A DNA stretch of 64,000 nt. Source: Macrotis lagotis. Lineage: Eukaryota > Chordata > Mammalia > Peramelemorphia > Peramelidae. Of the stretch, positions 34,361 through 44,760 are shown in pieces; positions within the stretch are counted from its first letter, which is position 1, and the number at the start of each line of letters is the position of its first letter. Position numbers and translations under genes: made by a program. Below the pieces are notes generated by a model. The model was not told where the DNA came from and searched no databases. It saw only the letters and a list, made by a program, of their open reading frames with translations. The DNA is taken from NCBI RefSeq assembly GCF_037893015.1, contig NC_133662.1, forward strand, positions 270,375,944-270,439,943, given 5' to 3'.

Positions 34361-36064
34361 ACCCACCCTCATAAAATCACCCTCATAAAAAAAGATTGAA
34401 CAAAGCGCCCAGCCCTGTGCTAGGTAATAGAGATACAAAGATCACACAACCCATGACCTCAAAGAACCACTGGTCTCATCATGTTTCTAGCTGGAGGAGG
34501 CATTGGAGAGCTCCTGGTCCAATTTGTTTCTTAAATTCTTTGACTAAGTTGACACTTGAATTCCCCCTGAGTGGTAAGAAGATACATGAGATGGAAGGAG
34601 CAAAGACACAAATTTAGAACCAGAGTCTTAAACCACCTTAAAAGGTGCTTTTGTCTCTCCCTTCATCTTATAAATTGGGAAATAGGCCCAGAGTGGGAAC
34701 TGGCTTGCCTCAGGTTTGTTTCATTCTTTTTTTTTTTATTTGATCTTTACACTAACTTTGGGTGTTAGGCATGACAGATGAGGAAACTGAGGCTCACAAT
34801 CACAGAGTTGGATCAAATTCAATTCCAGTCACTCCTGACTCCACGTCCAATACTCTTTTCTATCTCAGGGATCTTGCCCAGATCCTTCAGTTTGTGACTG
34901 GCAGTGGAGGGAAGAAGGGTCTGATTTTCTGTCTTCCCATTCTGCTCATTCCCTTACCGCACGCTGCAACAATTGGGTGACTGGAAGGACTTTCCTTTTG
35001 AAACCATCTTCCAGAAAAATTCATCTATTCTTGATTTGGGGTTAACATTTGTGTTTTCATCCAAGCTGTACTCCAAGCCCAGCTTCTCTAGCACCCTCTC
35101 CTTGCCAGATCCTTTTTCTGCCCCCTTCCCCCCTGCCAGCATTTGGCCGCTGAAGCTTTACATGTGGCATGGTGAAAACAACAATATGCATGGATTCAAA
35201 AGATGTCACTGTGTTCGAGACGAAGCGTGATCAGCCTCCCTGAGTACACAGCACACGCACACACGGACACAAGCTCACACACGGAACTCAGCCACGCTTC
35301 TTTGCCGTATTGTCAGGAATTTCAGAAACATCTTTCACTTATGCAGGGAGCTGTCACCACACATTTCCCTCTTCAGGGTTGGAGTTGGCACAGGTTTCCA
35401 ATGCTCTGATTGATGGAGAGCGCCATCCCCCACCCTGCTCTCTAGAGGACCAGGCCCTTCAGCCAAGAAGCATTTGAAGGTTCCCTGCTTCCATCTGCAG
35501 GGCTCCAGTGGCTTTGAATCCATCCATCAATCAATAATCATTTGAGAAGTGCCTACTGTGCATCAGACACACTAGGCAGTGCAGATGTAAGAAGAGGCAA
35601 AAGCAAGGCCCTGTCCTCCAGGAGTCTTTCTGGGAGCAGATAAAATTACAGCAGACTTTTCGGGACCATGCCAGTCATGCTTCTCGGCCAGAAGAAGACC
35701 TCGGGATAGAAGGAAGTCTCTATTTGGACAGTTCTTTTCTGGCTTACACTTGCAGTCCTGGTCCAGCCAAGTATCTGACTTAGGGTCAGAAAATTCCTTT
35801 CACTGTCAGGTCCCTGATTATCTGTCGACATCCCACTTAAGTCTTTTCAGGAGCTCTACGCAGAAAACACAGAGAAGAGCTACATGCTGTGGATACAATG
35901 AGATTGTCTTCTTGATTGGCATTTCCAATACATGTTCTGCAAGAACCAAGCTATAGGCTCTCACCCGGGGCCACAGAATCTTTACCTCTAATGGCCTGCT
36001 TTCATTATGCCTCCCTGCCAGCAACATACCATACGATCTCCCTCCAGGGCTATGCTTGATGGTT
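34361..36064. other. mostly unique; short old repeats
   Basis: A MIR core on the minus strand lies at 34745-34865 (ACAGATGAGGAAACTGAGGC). Pieces of the old interspersed repeat lie at 34400-34470 and 35525-35645 (GTGCCTACTGTGCATCAG, GCAAGGCCCTGTCCTCCAGG). 34900-35520 and 35650-36060 are unique, with short unsupported frames. Confidence 0.4.
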
Positions 36065-36080
36065 AAGAAGTTTTGGTCCA
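36065..36080 (+). repeat. target-site duplication, left copy
   Basis: AAGAAGTTTTGGTCCA is repeated as AAGAAGTTTTAATCCA at 36249-36264 (14 of 16 match). Confidence 0.8.
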
Positions 36081-36248
36081 GGGACAGCCAGGTGGTGCAG
36101 TGGATAGATCACCAGCCCTGGAGTCAGGAGGATCCGAATTCAAATCTGGTCTCAGATACTTAATACTTATTTAGCTGTGTGACATTGAGCAAGTCACTAA
36201 ACCCCATTGCCTTGCACAAAACCCCCAAAACTAAACAAACAAAATAAA
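36081..36248 (+). mobile_element. tRNA-headed marsupial SINE
   Basis: Plus-strand copy with head GGTGGTGCAGTGGATAGATC, body TTAGCTGTGTGACATTGAGC and an A-rich, interrupted tail, between the two duplication arms. Confidence 0.93.
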
Positions 36249-36264
36249 AAGAAGTTTTAATCCA

Positions 36265-37179
36265 AGGAGGGAGGGAGAGGGTTGGTGGAGGAGGAGAGTT
36301 TGGGATGGATCAGGTTCTCTACTTGTCCATAGTCACCTCTCTTTGCTTTATTGTGGGAGAGTGTGGCTTTTTCTGCTGATCCTATTAGGAGGAGTCAAAG
36401 AAACCTCCAATGACCCGGGACTACACAGTGTAAAAAGTGCATCCTTTTCTCTCAAGCTCCAAGAGTCTCAAGCACCAATATAATGCTGAGGACAATACTT
36501 TGCCCAGTCCTGCGCCACTCCATAACTCCACTATACAAAGACTGTGTGAGTCAGTCAGTGTGGGGAAGAGTTATCTTCCCCACACTCCATTGAGCTATTA
36601 CTCCACCTCCTGCTTTGTTCTTTTTTTATTGGACAAAGTTAGGGAAGTCCTGAAGTTTCTGTTTGTTTATCCCAAAGAGAAAGCTAGTAATACCTGCATT
36701 TTCAGAGGATGCTATGGACCTTGGGGGAAAGTGTCCCTCAGAAAAAGACCATTCCTTAGATAGGGCAATGATCTGTAATTTGCCAACTATCTTTGCCCAT
36801 CATTTCTTATCTGACCTTCAACTCCACTTCTAAGAAAGACGGGGTTCATGCACCCCATACTAGAGCTAAGGAAATTGAAGCTCAAAGGTGTCAAGGGGCT
36901 TAACGGAGCTCATAAGACCCAAAGTCAGGCCTGAGACGCCGGTCTAGGGTGTGACCCTCACAACTCTGGGGCCCCCATAATTCAGGGGTGCTCCTTATTT
37001 GGGGATTCATGTTCCATGGTCTAGCTCAGAGAGAGGGGAGGAATACTCTAAGGAAGTTATAAAAGTTATATGTTATAAAGTTATAAAAATTATATGAGAA
37101 AAGATGAGGAGCAGCACAGTACAGTAATACTGAAGGACAGTCTTAAAATCAGGGCACCTGGTTCCAAGTCCTGCCACAG
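36265..37179. other. no gene recognised
   Basis: Unique sequence. A weak MIR core on the minus strand lies near 36865-36905. The plus-strand frame of 108 codons (36437-36763) has no domain. Near 37058-37095 is a GTTATAAAAGTTATATG internal repetition. Confidence 0.4.
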
Positions 37180-37925
37180 ACTGAGGATATAAAGACAAAT
37201 TCCCTCACAATCCTTGTTCATAAGGAATTCCCAGTCCGAAGGGGAGAGAACATGCAAACAGCTCCACATCAGCAAGATACAATGGGGATTAATGGGAGCT
37301 AATCTATAGGGAGAAAATGTTCGCATTAAAAGGATCAGAAAAGGCTTCTCAGAGGTGTGGGATTTGGGCTGGAGGCTTGAAGAAAGGGAGACCAGAAGGA
37401 GAGGAAGAAGGAAGGACAGTCAGGGGGAGATGGAGAGTCTTCTTGAGAGGCCAAAGTCACTGGAGTGACATCAGGGAGTTTGATGTAAGAAATCTGGAAA
37501 GGTAGAAGGAAGACCTGGGGAGAAGGGCTTTGAATGCTAAATGTTATTTTGATCCTGGAGTGATAGGAAAGCAGTTGAGTTTATTGAATAAGGAGACAAC
37601 ATGGTCAAACTAACACCTCAGGAGATGAGTTTGACAGCTAAGTAGAAGACAGTCTGAAGCAGGGAGAGGCTTGAGGTGACTGGCAGCTACCACACTAGTA
37701 CAGGCAAGAGGAGACCCGTGGCAAAGTGATGATAATTCAGAGGAGAAAATAGCATGAAAACAAGAGCTATTACAAAGGTAGAAGCACAGCTTGGCTATTG
37801 GGGGGGGGCAAGGGAGAGCAGAGAGTTAAGGAAGATGTCTCAGTTGTAAGTCTGGGGGACTGGGAGGATGGGGGTGACCTCAGCAGGAATGAAGAAGTTG
37901 GGAAGAAGGCAGAGTTCCTACTGGA
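37180..37925 (+). repeat. long copy of an old mammalian interspersed repeat
   Basis: About 745 bases follow one known order. It has CAAATTCCCTCACAATCCTT, then AAAAGGCTTCTCAGAGGTG, GGGCTTTGAATGCTAAATG and a terminal GGGGGACTGGGAGGATGGGG. The pattern is a widespread ancient mammalian repeat; the family name is left open. A G9 run (37800-37808) interrupts it. Confidence 0.6.
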
Positions 37926-37934
37926 TGACAGTAT

Positions 37935-37936
<2 letters not shown>

Positions 37937-37984
<48 letters not shown>
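37937..37984 (+). repeat. (CT)n microsatellite
   Basis: About 24 uninterrupted CT units. Overlapping S-L-S-L frames are artefacts. Confidence 0.95.
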
Positions 37985-37988
<4 letters not shown>

Positions 37989-38270
37989 TTATCAAGCATC
38001 ATTTTGGGTGCAGCTGCTACATTGGTTTGTTCATACTATTTGCAAGACTGATATCTGAGATCTCTCAATTCTGGGACGAATCCAAACCAATACTTCAGCT
38101 TTGGGTGACTTGAAGCCTGACCCAAGAAGTGATCATTTGGTTCAAGCTCATCTCTCATCCTGATGATTTAGAAATGAGGAGAGCCTAACAAATAAGATAA
38201 AAAACAGAGGCAATAAATTCTTCTTTGTCCTCTGCATACTTAATATAATTATTGTGAAAAGGCAGTGTGC

Positions 38271-38436
38271 TGGGGCGGTGAAGTGGCACAGTGGATAGAT
38301 CACCGGCCCTGCAGTCAGGAGGACCTAAGTTCAAATCCAACATCAGACATTTACTAATTACCTAGTTGTATGGCCTTGGGCAAGCCGCTTAACCCCATTG
38401 CCTTGCATAAACTAAAAAAAAAAAAAAAAAAAAAAA
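38271..38436 (+). mobile_element. tRNA-headed marsupial SINE
   Basis: Head AGTGGCACAGTGGATAGATC, body AATTACCTAGTTGTATGGCC and a long A tail. GGCAGTGTGC (38261-38270) and GGCAATGTGT (38439-38448) look like a decayed target-site duplication. Confidence 0.9.
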
Positions 38437-38821
38437 GGGGCAATGTGTTCTTTTTGTTCTTTAAAGAATGCTTTATTAATTTCATCATAAGAAAGAACTA
38501 TAAAAAGAGCAAGAACTAAATAAATTTAAAAGCTTTCCAAAATGCAAAGAAAGTAAAGATAATAACTAAATTATTACTACTTTCAAAAATAGGTCACAGT
38601 AAACTTTTTGGTATAGTTTGTTCTTAACCTAACAACAACCACAACCCCCCCCCCCTCCAAACTTCACATTTCAAGTTTTAGACTTATCTCTGTAGTATAC
38701 ATTAAATAGCTTTGAAGCAACAGGTACAGATAGACCAGAGACAGGAGGCTCATTGATATCTAACTGGTTATAACACCAACATCAGTTTTAAGGTAATTTA
38801 GTATTTGCCAAGATAACTCTT
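38437..38821. other. no gene recognised
   Basis: AT-rich unique sequence with a C11 run at 38645-38655. Confidence 0.4.
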
Positions 38822-38914
38822 TTTCCTCCTCCTCGTCCTCCTCCTCGTCCTCCTCCTCGTCCTCCTCCTCCTCGTCCTCCTCCTCCTCCTCCTTTTCCTC
38901 CTCCTCCTCCTCTT
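38822..38914 (+). repeat. (TCC)n minisatellite with periodic CG
   Basis: TCC triplets with TCG inserted after every few units (CCTCCTCCTCGTCCTCCTCC), giving a 12-base higher unit in the first half. Confidence 0.92.
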
Positions 38915-38956
38915 AATTTACAGGCACATGTAAACTATAGTAAGAACAATTTTTTA

Positions 38957-38970
38957 AAAATTCTATAGAT
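38957..38970 (+). repeat. target-site duplication, left copy
   Basis: AAAATTCTATAGAT, identical to 39151-39164. Confidence 0.9.
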
Positions 38971-39150
38971 GGGGAGGCTAGGTGGCGCAGTGGATAAAGC
39001 ACCAGCCTTGGAGTCAGGAGTACCTGGGTTCAAATCCAACCTCAGACACTTAATAATGACCTAGCTGTGTGGCCTTGGGCAAGCCACTTAACCCCACTTG
39101 CCTTGCAAAAAAAAAAATCCTAAAAAAAAATTTTAAAAAATTAAAAAATT
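38971..39150 (+). mobile_element. tRNA-headed marsupial SINE with perfect 14-bp TSD
   Basis: Full-length plus-strand copy: GGTGGCGCAGTGGATAAAGC head, CTAGCTGTGTGGCCTTGGGC body and an A/T-rich tail. The perfect duplication marks it as one of the younger insertions here. Confidence 0.95.
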
Positions 39151-39164
39151 AAAATTCTATAGAT

Positions 39165-39484
39165 ATCCTCTACCATTGTCAGTTCCAGAGAACATTTCTT
39201 TCACTGCTTCACAGGATGAAGATCTGGTCCAAATAAAATCTCAAAACTGTATTTGTAATAACGGGCTAGGATTTGAATGTAAGTTCCTAGATATGTTTTT
39301 AGAACATTGAAGAATTGCTCTATAAGTGTTATTCTAAAAATCATGGAAAATTAAACTAATGGACTTTTGAATGAAAAAATAAACAATAAATAAATAAATA
39401 AAAATCATGGAAAATAATGCTAAGGATGTGTAGATTTCACCTATTTAGTGATTTTAGAGAATATGTCTATATATTTATATAGAT
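39165..39484. other. no gene recognised
   Basis: AT-rich unique sequence with a short (AATA)n run near 39384-39402. Confidence 0.4.
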
Positions 39485-39625
39485 ATGTGTGTAGATAGAT
39501 ATAGAGATAGAGATAGAGATAGAGATAGAGATAGAGATAGAGATAGAGATAGATATAGATATAGATATAGATATAGATATAGATATAGATATAGATATAT
39601 AGATATAGATATAGATAGATACATG
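39485..39625 (+). repeat. (GATAGA)n / (GATATA)n microsatellite
   Basis: About 140 bases: AGAGAT hexamers, then GATATA hexamers, then decayed TATG. It gives R-D-R-D and S-I-S-I artefact frames. Confidence 0.95.
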
Positions 39626-39659
39626 TATGTGTGTATATCTATATATCAAATTCTTTCCC

Positions 39660-39828
39660 TGGTGGCTAGGTGGCATACTAGATAGAGCACTGGCCCTGGG
39701 GTCAGGAGTGCCTGAATTCAAATCAGACCTCAGACACTTAACAATTGCCTAGCTATGTGACCTTGGGCAAGTCACTTAACCCCATTGCCTTGCAAAAAAA
39801 AGAAAGAAAGAAGAAAACAAAACAAAAC
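39660..39828 (+). mobile_element. tRNA-headed marsupial SINE
   Basis: Head GGTGGCATACTAGATAGAGC, body TTGCCTAGCTATGTGACCTT and an A-rich AAACAAAAC tail. It begins directly after the GATA microsatellite. CTTTCCC at both ends may be the remains of a duplication. Confidence 0.88.
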
Positions 39829-40347
39829 AAAACCTTTCCCATTAGAAGATGAGAAAATAGGCATTTGAAAACTTTTTGATTTTTTTAAAATCTAAAATCC
39901 TTGCTAAGGAAGTGATCCTGCTTTCTTTCTGCACACATGAGTTTCATACTGCCCCTAGGGAAGATTCCTTGTATAGAAAGAGTTAATGAATCCATATATG
40001 ACATAAAAGCAGAGATGCATATTCTTTCCTTATTATGTAACTCACCTTCTTAAGTTATCTAATCAAAGTTGATGCAATATTAAGAGGTTGAGAAGCCACA
40101 TTTTACTGTATGTTGCATTCAGTTTTAGGCCACATGTTCTAATGGTACAGCAAATCTCAAAGTCAAGAAGATCTGGGTTCAAATCATGTGACTGGAAAAC
40201 CTTCTTAATCCTTCCTTTTCTGTAACATGAGCTAATGTTTGAGCTCCACGTGAAGTCTAAATCTATGTGTCTACTGTTACTGTTGTTGGTAGAATGCTTA
40301 TAGAGCACATGGCTAGACATGGAAGCACCCCCTCTCTGGGGATCAGA
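39829..40347. other. no gene recognised; possible SINE remnant
   Basis: About 40135-40235 has GGTTCAAATCATGTGACTGG wording of an older SINE. The 95-codon minus-strand frame (40063-40350) crosses it and is not credible as a gene. Confidence 0.35.
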
Positions 40348-40361
40348 CACTAAGCATTTTT

Positions 40362-40533
40362 CTTATCAATTCTTTTTTTTTAATTTTTATTTATTTAAGG
40401 CAATGGGGTTAAGTGACTTGCCCAAGGTCATACAACTGGGCAATTATTAAGTGTCTGAGGTCAGATTTAAATTCAGGTCCTCCTGACTCCAAGACCAATG
40501 CTCTTCTATCCACATTGTACCATCTAGCTGCCC
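40362..40533 (-). mobile_element. tRNA-headed marsupial SINE
   Basis: T-rich left end, complement of the SINE body (GGCAATTATTAAGTGTCTG) and head (CCATCTAGCTGCCCC). CACTAAGCATTTTT (40348-40361) and CACTAAGTATTTTT (40534-40547) form a 14-bp duplication with one change. Confidence 0.92.
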
Positions 40534-40559
40534 CACTAAGTATTTTTCAAAGATGATTT

Positions 40560-40670
40560 AATTCAATCCTCAAGACATCCTGAGGAGAAAGGTGCTGCTA
40601 TTATCCCCATTTTACAGATGAGGAAACTGATGCAGACAGTTTGTCCAGGATCACCCAGCTAGTAAATGTC
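40560..40670 (-). repeat. MIR-type SINE fragment
   Basis: CCCCATTTTACAGATGAGG, AAACTGA, then GGATCACCCAGCTAG. Confidence 0.65.
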
Positions 40671-40999
40671 TAAGAGAGAGACAGAGATAGAGAGATACAG
40701 AGTGCTATCTGTTTGGGAGAGTGGGCATCGATGGGAGGTGGTGGAAGGAAGAGGAGGGCTGCTGAGGGGTCTTGGAGGCTCCTGCTGGCACTCTGACACC
40801 CATATTTCTCATTGCCTCTCCACTTGGGGGGGCAGTCTTTAAATTGTCAAAAGCCCATCTTTGTTGGTGAGCCATGGTGGGCTGGTGGCCGGATCTGGAC
40901 CCACGAAGATGGAGGCAGAAGGAGAGACTGAAAAGAAGCCAAGAAATTGGCCTTTTTGTCTTTAGTTTTCTTTGCCAGGAAAGAGTAGCCTGCTCATCC
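40671..40999. other. no gene recognised
   Basis: Short GA-rich run at 40671-40700, then unique GC-moderate DNA. Confidence 0.35.
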
Positions 41000-41140
41000 C
41001 CAGTGTCTCATAAGATGATGAGCGCCTGTTGCCCTAATAAAGTGGATTGTAATTATTCTAAATTCAGCCGAAAAGCACATTTCTCCGAGTTTTTGCCCCA
41101 TCTGTTGAAACTCAAAGCTCTGTTTGTGGTGAGTCACTTC
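41000..41140. promoter_or_regulatory. candidate conserved non-coding element
   Basis: Unique block with GATGATGAGCGCCTGTTG, GATTGTAATTATTC (41045-41058), CATCTGTTGAAACTC (E-box) and GTGGTGAGTCAC (AP-1-like TGAGTCA). Composition differs from the flanking GC-rich sequence. Confidence 0.33.
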
Positions 41141-42049
41141 TTCCCCAAGTAAGCCCAGCCCCTTTGGAAATGCCAGCCTGAGCCTCCCCCTTCCCATCAT
41201 CCCCATGGGACCCTGTGACTCTTGAGGCAGAGGCCCCAGCACTGCTCCTTGGATCATCAGGTTTCCACGAAGACAGAAGCCCAAGAAGGAGGGACTGTGC
41301 ATTCCTGAAGTTCCCCATAGCACCCAAGGATGGGAAGAGGCAGGCCTCATCTTTTTGGTCCTCTGCTGATGGAGACAGCTCATCATTGGCTACTGGGTTT
41401 GGCCTCAACTCATGGTAGGGTACCCCAGTGAGCTCTCCTCCTCCAGGGGATGCCCTAGGTGTCCCTGCTTAATGAACAGTCGCACCCTCTCTAAAAGTTT
41501 ACCCTCACAGCAAATGTGCTAAAGTTACTGCCTGGGAAGGAGGTAGAGGGGGGTTCCAACTGACCCCAGCCATTGGGTAGCTTCTTTGAATGTAAGGCCC
41601 TTGAAGGCAGAGAGCAGGAGCAGAGGCAGGCGATGGGTGCCTGTGGGAGGCAGGACCCAGGCCAAGATGGGCTTTTGAGCCATTGGACCTCACCGCCTAT
41701 TGGAGGCATCCCTCTTGGCCATTGAACTGGCGCTTCTGTGGGGCTCAGGTGTGTTGGGACACCAGACAGATCATCTCATGTGAAGCCAAAGGGGGAAGGG
41801 CAGGCCAATGGCAGGCTTATTGTCTTTCATCCATTCATTAATGTTTGGGGTTATTCAAATTTCCATTTTCCCTTTGCAGAACTGATCAAATCTGAGGTCT
41901 GGAGGCAGCCTGGAATTTTCCCCAGAGCCCATGTGTTGGCTAGTCCTCATTAAAATTCTCTCTCTCTTTCCCTCAGGCAAAATTGGGGCTTCAGAAGGAT
42001 CAGCCCACCCCCACAGGCTAGAAGGCAGTTCAGGAACATTCCAGAACAT
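41141..42049. other. GC-rich unique sequence, no gene recognised
   Basis: Opposing frames of 60-130 codons in GC-rich DNA, none with splice context or domains. The stretch 41835-41960 (TTCATTAATGTTTGGGG, then CTCATTAAAATTC) might be regulatory. Confidence 0.35.
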
Positions 42050-42690
42050 TCCATTGTTTTGGACTTAAGATCCTAGGAGCTGGGAGAGTCTTTAGGGCCC
42101 CCTGATTCCAATCCCTTCATTTTATAGAGGAGGCCCGGAGAGGTTAAGGGACTTGCCCAGGGTCACAGAACAAGGTGATACAGTGGATAGTGTTGAACTT
42201 AAAGTTCCCAAAACCTGAGTTCAAAACCTGCCTCGGACTCTTGCTGGCTTTGAGACCCTGAGCAAGTTGCTTAACATGTCTGTCTCAGTTTCTTCATCTA
42301 CAAATTGGGAATGATGATAGTAACAACCTCACAGGGAGATTGTGAAGATCAAATGAGAAAATATTTGTGAAGCAGAGATGAAGAGGTGAGACGGCCAGAT
42401 GACCTGAACTCCTAGAGCTAGTCTCTGTCTCCAAAGGGCTTTGCTTCCACAGAGGCAAGTGGTGCAGCAAGCAGCCTGGAGTAGGGAAGCCTTCAGTTCG
42501 AATCTAGCCTCAGGCACGTCACCTGTGTGACCCTGGGGAAGTCATTTAACCTCTGTCAGTTCCAGTTTTTCAGCTGTAAAATGGGGAGGATAATATCCTG
42601 CCTCCCAGGGTTGGCATGAGGAGCAAATGAAATAATCATTGTTGAGAGCTGGCACATGGCAGGCACTGTAGAAACACTGGCTCCTTTTTT
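42050..42690. repeat. three older SINE copies
   Basis: A minus-strand MIR at 42050-42170 has GACTTGCCCAGGGTCACAG. A plus-strand copy at 42170-42360 has ACCTGAGTTCAAAACCTGCC, then CTGTCTCAGTTTCTTCATC. Another at 42440-42680 has CAGTTCGAATCTAGCCTCAG, then TGTAAAATGGGGAGGATAA. Confidence 0.7.
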
Positions 42691-42794
42691 TACCCCCCTC
42701 CAGCCAAGAGGGAAACAAGACCTAGTTAGAATAGTCTGGAGATAAGGGATGGGAGGGTTAGATTGCTCTGGTATCAGGAACTTGATGGTGAACA

Positions 42795-42980
42795 AACTCT
42801 TCCCTTCCTCCCCTTCTCTCCCTCCTTCCCTCCTTGCCCTCCTTCTTTCCATCTTCTTCCTTTCCCTTTCTCCCTCCTCCCTACATCCTTCCCACCTTCC
42901 TTTTCTCTCTCCTTCCCTCCCTCCTTCCTCCCTCCTTCCTTTCTTTTCCTCTCCTTTTTCTCCTTTCTTTTCCTTTCTGT
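42795..42980 (+). repeat. polypyrimidine tract, (CTTCC)n-like
   Basis: About 185 bases nearly free of purines on the plus strand. Opposing frames of 100-150 codons are compositional. Confidence 0.92.
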
Positions 42981-43027
42981 TAATCCTTCTGTCACAGAGA
43001 GAGGCCACTACTTCCCAAAGAGAAGCT

Positions 43028-43292
43028 GTAATGTTTGGCCTTCATTTTTGAAGAAGACCACACCATCAGGGCGGTGAGGCCATGACAAGCACATGGTTGG
43101 ATTGGAATGAGGGGTAAGTCACCAGCCTGGCTCTCTCCTCTGGATCCAGCAGTCAGATATGATTCAGGATGACTGAAGATGGCCCTGGATGCGAGGCAGT
43201 CAGGGTGAAGTGACTTGTCCAAGGTCACACAGCTAGTGAGTGTCAGAGGCTGGATTCAAACTCTGGTCTTCCTGATTCTAAAGAGAAGCTAT
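43028..43292 (-). mobile_element. composite marsupial SINE (long form)
   Basis: Left part carries CATTTTTGAAGAAGACCAC and ATGGCCCTGGATGCGAGGCA. Right part carries the familiar GACTTGTCCAAGGTCACACA and GAGGCTGGATTCAAACTC complement of a tRNA-headed SINE. I recall this order as a longer marsupial SINE type with an unrelated 3' half. The tRNA-head end is truncated. Confidence 0.65.
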
Positions 43293-43683
43293 TCGGTCAC
43301 TGAGAGGTCTCCTCATGGGTTTATCCAGGAAGGCCTCCCTGGGGGGGGTGCTGACCCTCATCTCAGACTGGACCCCTAGTTGTCTCCCCCACCCCCGGCC
43401 CTGCATGCCTCATTTTACAAAGTAAGGGTTGGGTCTCTCCCAGTCAACAAAGTAGAGTGGCTCAGACACTGGAATTCTGAACCAGGCTTTCCTAGCAGGA
43501 TTCACACCCGGGTCCAGGGAAGGTCCAGGCCCTCCAGATGCTGTCCAGCATGGCTTGCAATGCTCCTTCCAGACCCCAAGGCAGCCCCACAGACAACAGC
43601 CCATCATCTCCTTCCCAAGCTCTCAATGGCCCACCTCCCCACCTCTCCCGATTCCTTGTGGTGGCTTGGGGATGGCTGGGACT
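43293..43683. other. GC-rich unique sequence, no gene recognised
   Basis: Contains a G7 run (43339-43345) and overlapping frames in several registers with no support. Confidence 0.35.
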
Positions 43684-43786
43684 GGGGGCCTGCCTCGGGT
43701 CATCCAGGCTCTGGGCCTCTCTCTGGGTCAGTTTCCTCATCCATAAAATGGGGATACCTCCCACCCAGGGCAGCTGCCTTCAAGAG
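43684..43786 (+). repeat. local direct duplication, copy 1 (contains MIR core)
   Basis: About 103 bases align with 45424-45526: shared CAGGCTCTGGGCC / GAGGCTCTGGGCC, CTCTCTGGGTCAGTTTCCT and AATGGGGA-ACCTCCCACCCA-GGCAGCTGCCTTCA. Roughly nine of ten bases match by eye, closer than expected for two ancient SINEs. Confidence 0.75.
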
Positions 43787-44539
43787 GGACGGGCTTCAGT
43801 CTCTGGCCGGTGGGCGGCCCTGGCTGAGCCACTGGACGGCTTAGGGCCCCCGGAAGAATCTGCATGTCCCCGCGCATGTCTTCACTGGATGGGGGGGGGT
43901 GGTCTTTGAGTCTAAAAGCAACCAGGAATTCTGGGAGAGGGAAGGAGGGATGCTGTAGAATCCCGGGGAAGGGGGGCCAGAAGACTGTCTGGGACACAGT
44001 GGGCCCTGAATCAATGCTCCCATGTTCTAAGCTGCCATCCCTGAAGAAGGAGCCATGGGGATTATTGGGTTCATTTCTCAGAGGGGGAAACTGAGGCTCA
44101 GAGGACCCCACACACCATAGAGCTGGAGGCTCAGGGCCAGAAGGTGAAGCCGGCTCCTTCTCACCACCCCCACCACGTTGTGCCCCTCATCCTTTTCCCC
44201 TTCCCTCCTCACACTCCCATCTCCCTTTTCTTTCATCCAACCTAGGAAGGAGAAGGAGCTGACTGGGGGTGCCCTCTGCCTCATGAGCCCCCACCCGAGC
44301 CTTGTGCCCCCCAGGCATGTATGGATGGTATCCCCGTGCCGCCTTTACCCCAGGACCTTCTCATTCTTCTGGGTCGTGAGTAGGGGGGAGACCTGTCCCC
44401 AGGAGTGTGGCCGGAGGGGCTGAGGCCGCACCCACACCAGCCACACGCACACACACACACGTGTGCACACACCGGGGCTCTGCCTTTGTCCCTCTCCCCC
44501 AAAGTGACAGCCGGCCCTCACCCCGCTGGGGTCACTCCC
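43787..44539. other. GC-rich unique sequence, no gene recognised
   Basis: Includes a G9 run (43891-43899), a MIR core at 44075-44110 (GGGGGAAACTGAGGCTCAGAG) and a short (CA)n near 44448-44470. Frames in all registers are typical of GC-rich DNA. Confidence 0.4.
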
Positions 44540-44760
44540 CCCCAGCCGGCCTCTTTATTAGCAGGTGCTGAATTGTCACTCCAGCTGCTGAATGGTAACA
44601 ATTAACTCAATTAGCGGCTCCACAGCTGTAATTTGGGAGGAAACAAAACCCATTAATAAGCAGCACCAAGAGCGAGAAGGGAGAGGGGAGAGAGAAAAGC
44701 TGGGGAACAAAAGCTGCAATTTGGAGCAGGGGGGAGAAGCCTGGGGAGGCCAGGCGCCGC
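44540..44760. promoter_or_regulatory. strong candidate developmental enhancer
   Basis: Unique block dense in factor-type motifs. It has TTATTAGCAGGTG (about 44556-44568), CAGCTG E-boxes at 44582-44587 and 44623-44628, and ACAATTAACTCAATTAGC (about 44598-44614). It continues with GTAATTTGGG (44629-44638) and CCATTAATAAGCAGC (44650-44664). AT-rich homeodomain cores set in otherwise GC-rich DNA, with two identical E-boxes, are the usual look of a conserved homeobox/bHLH-controlled enhancer. Minus-strand frames overlap but have no splice context. The target gene is not in the window. Confidence 0.45.
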
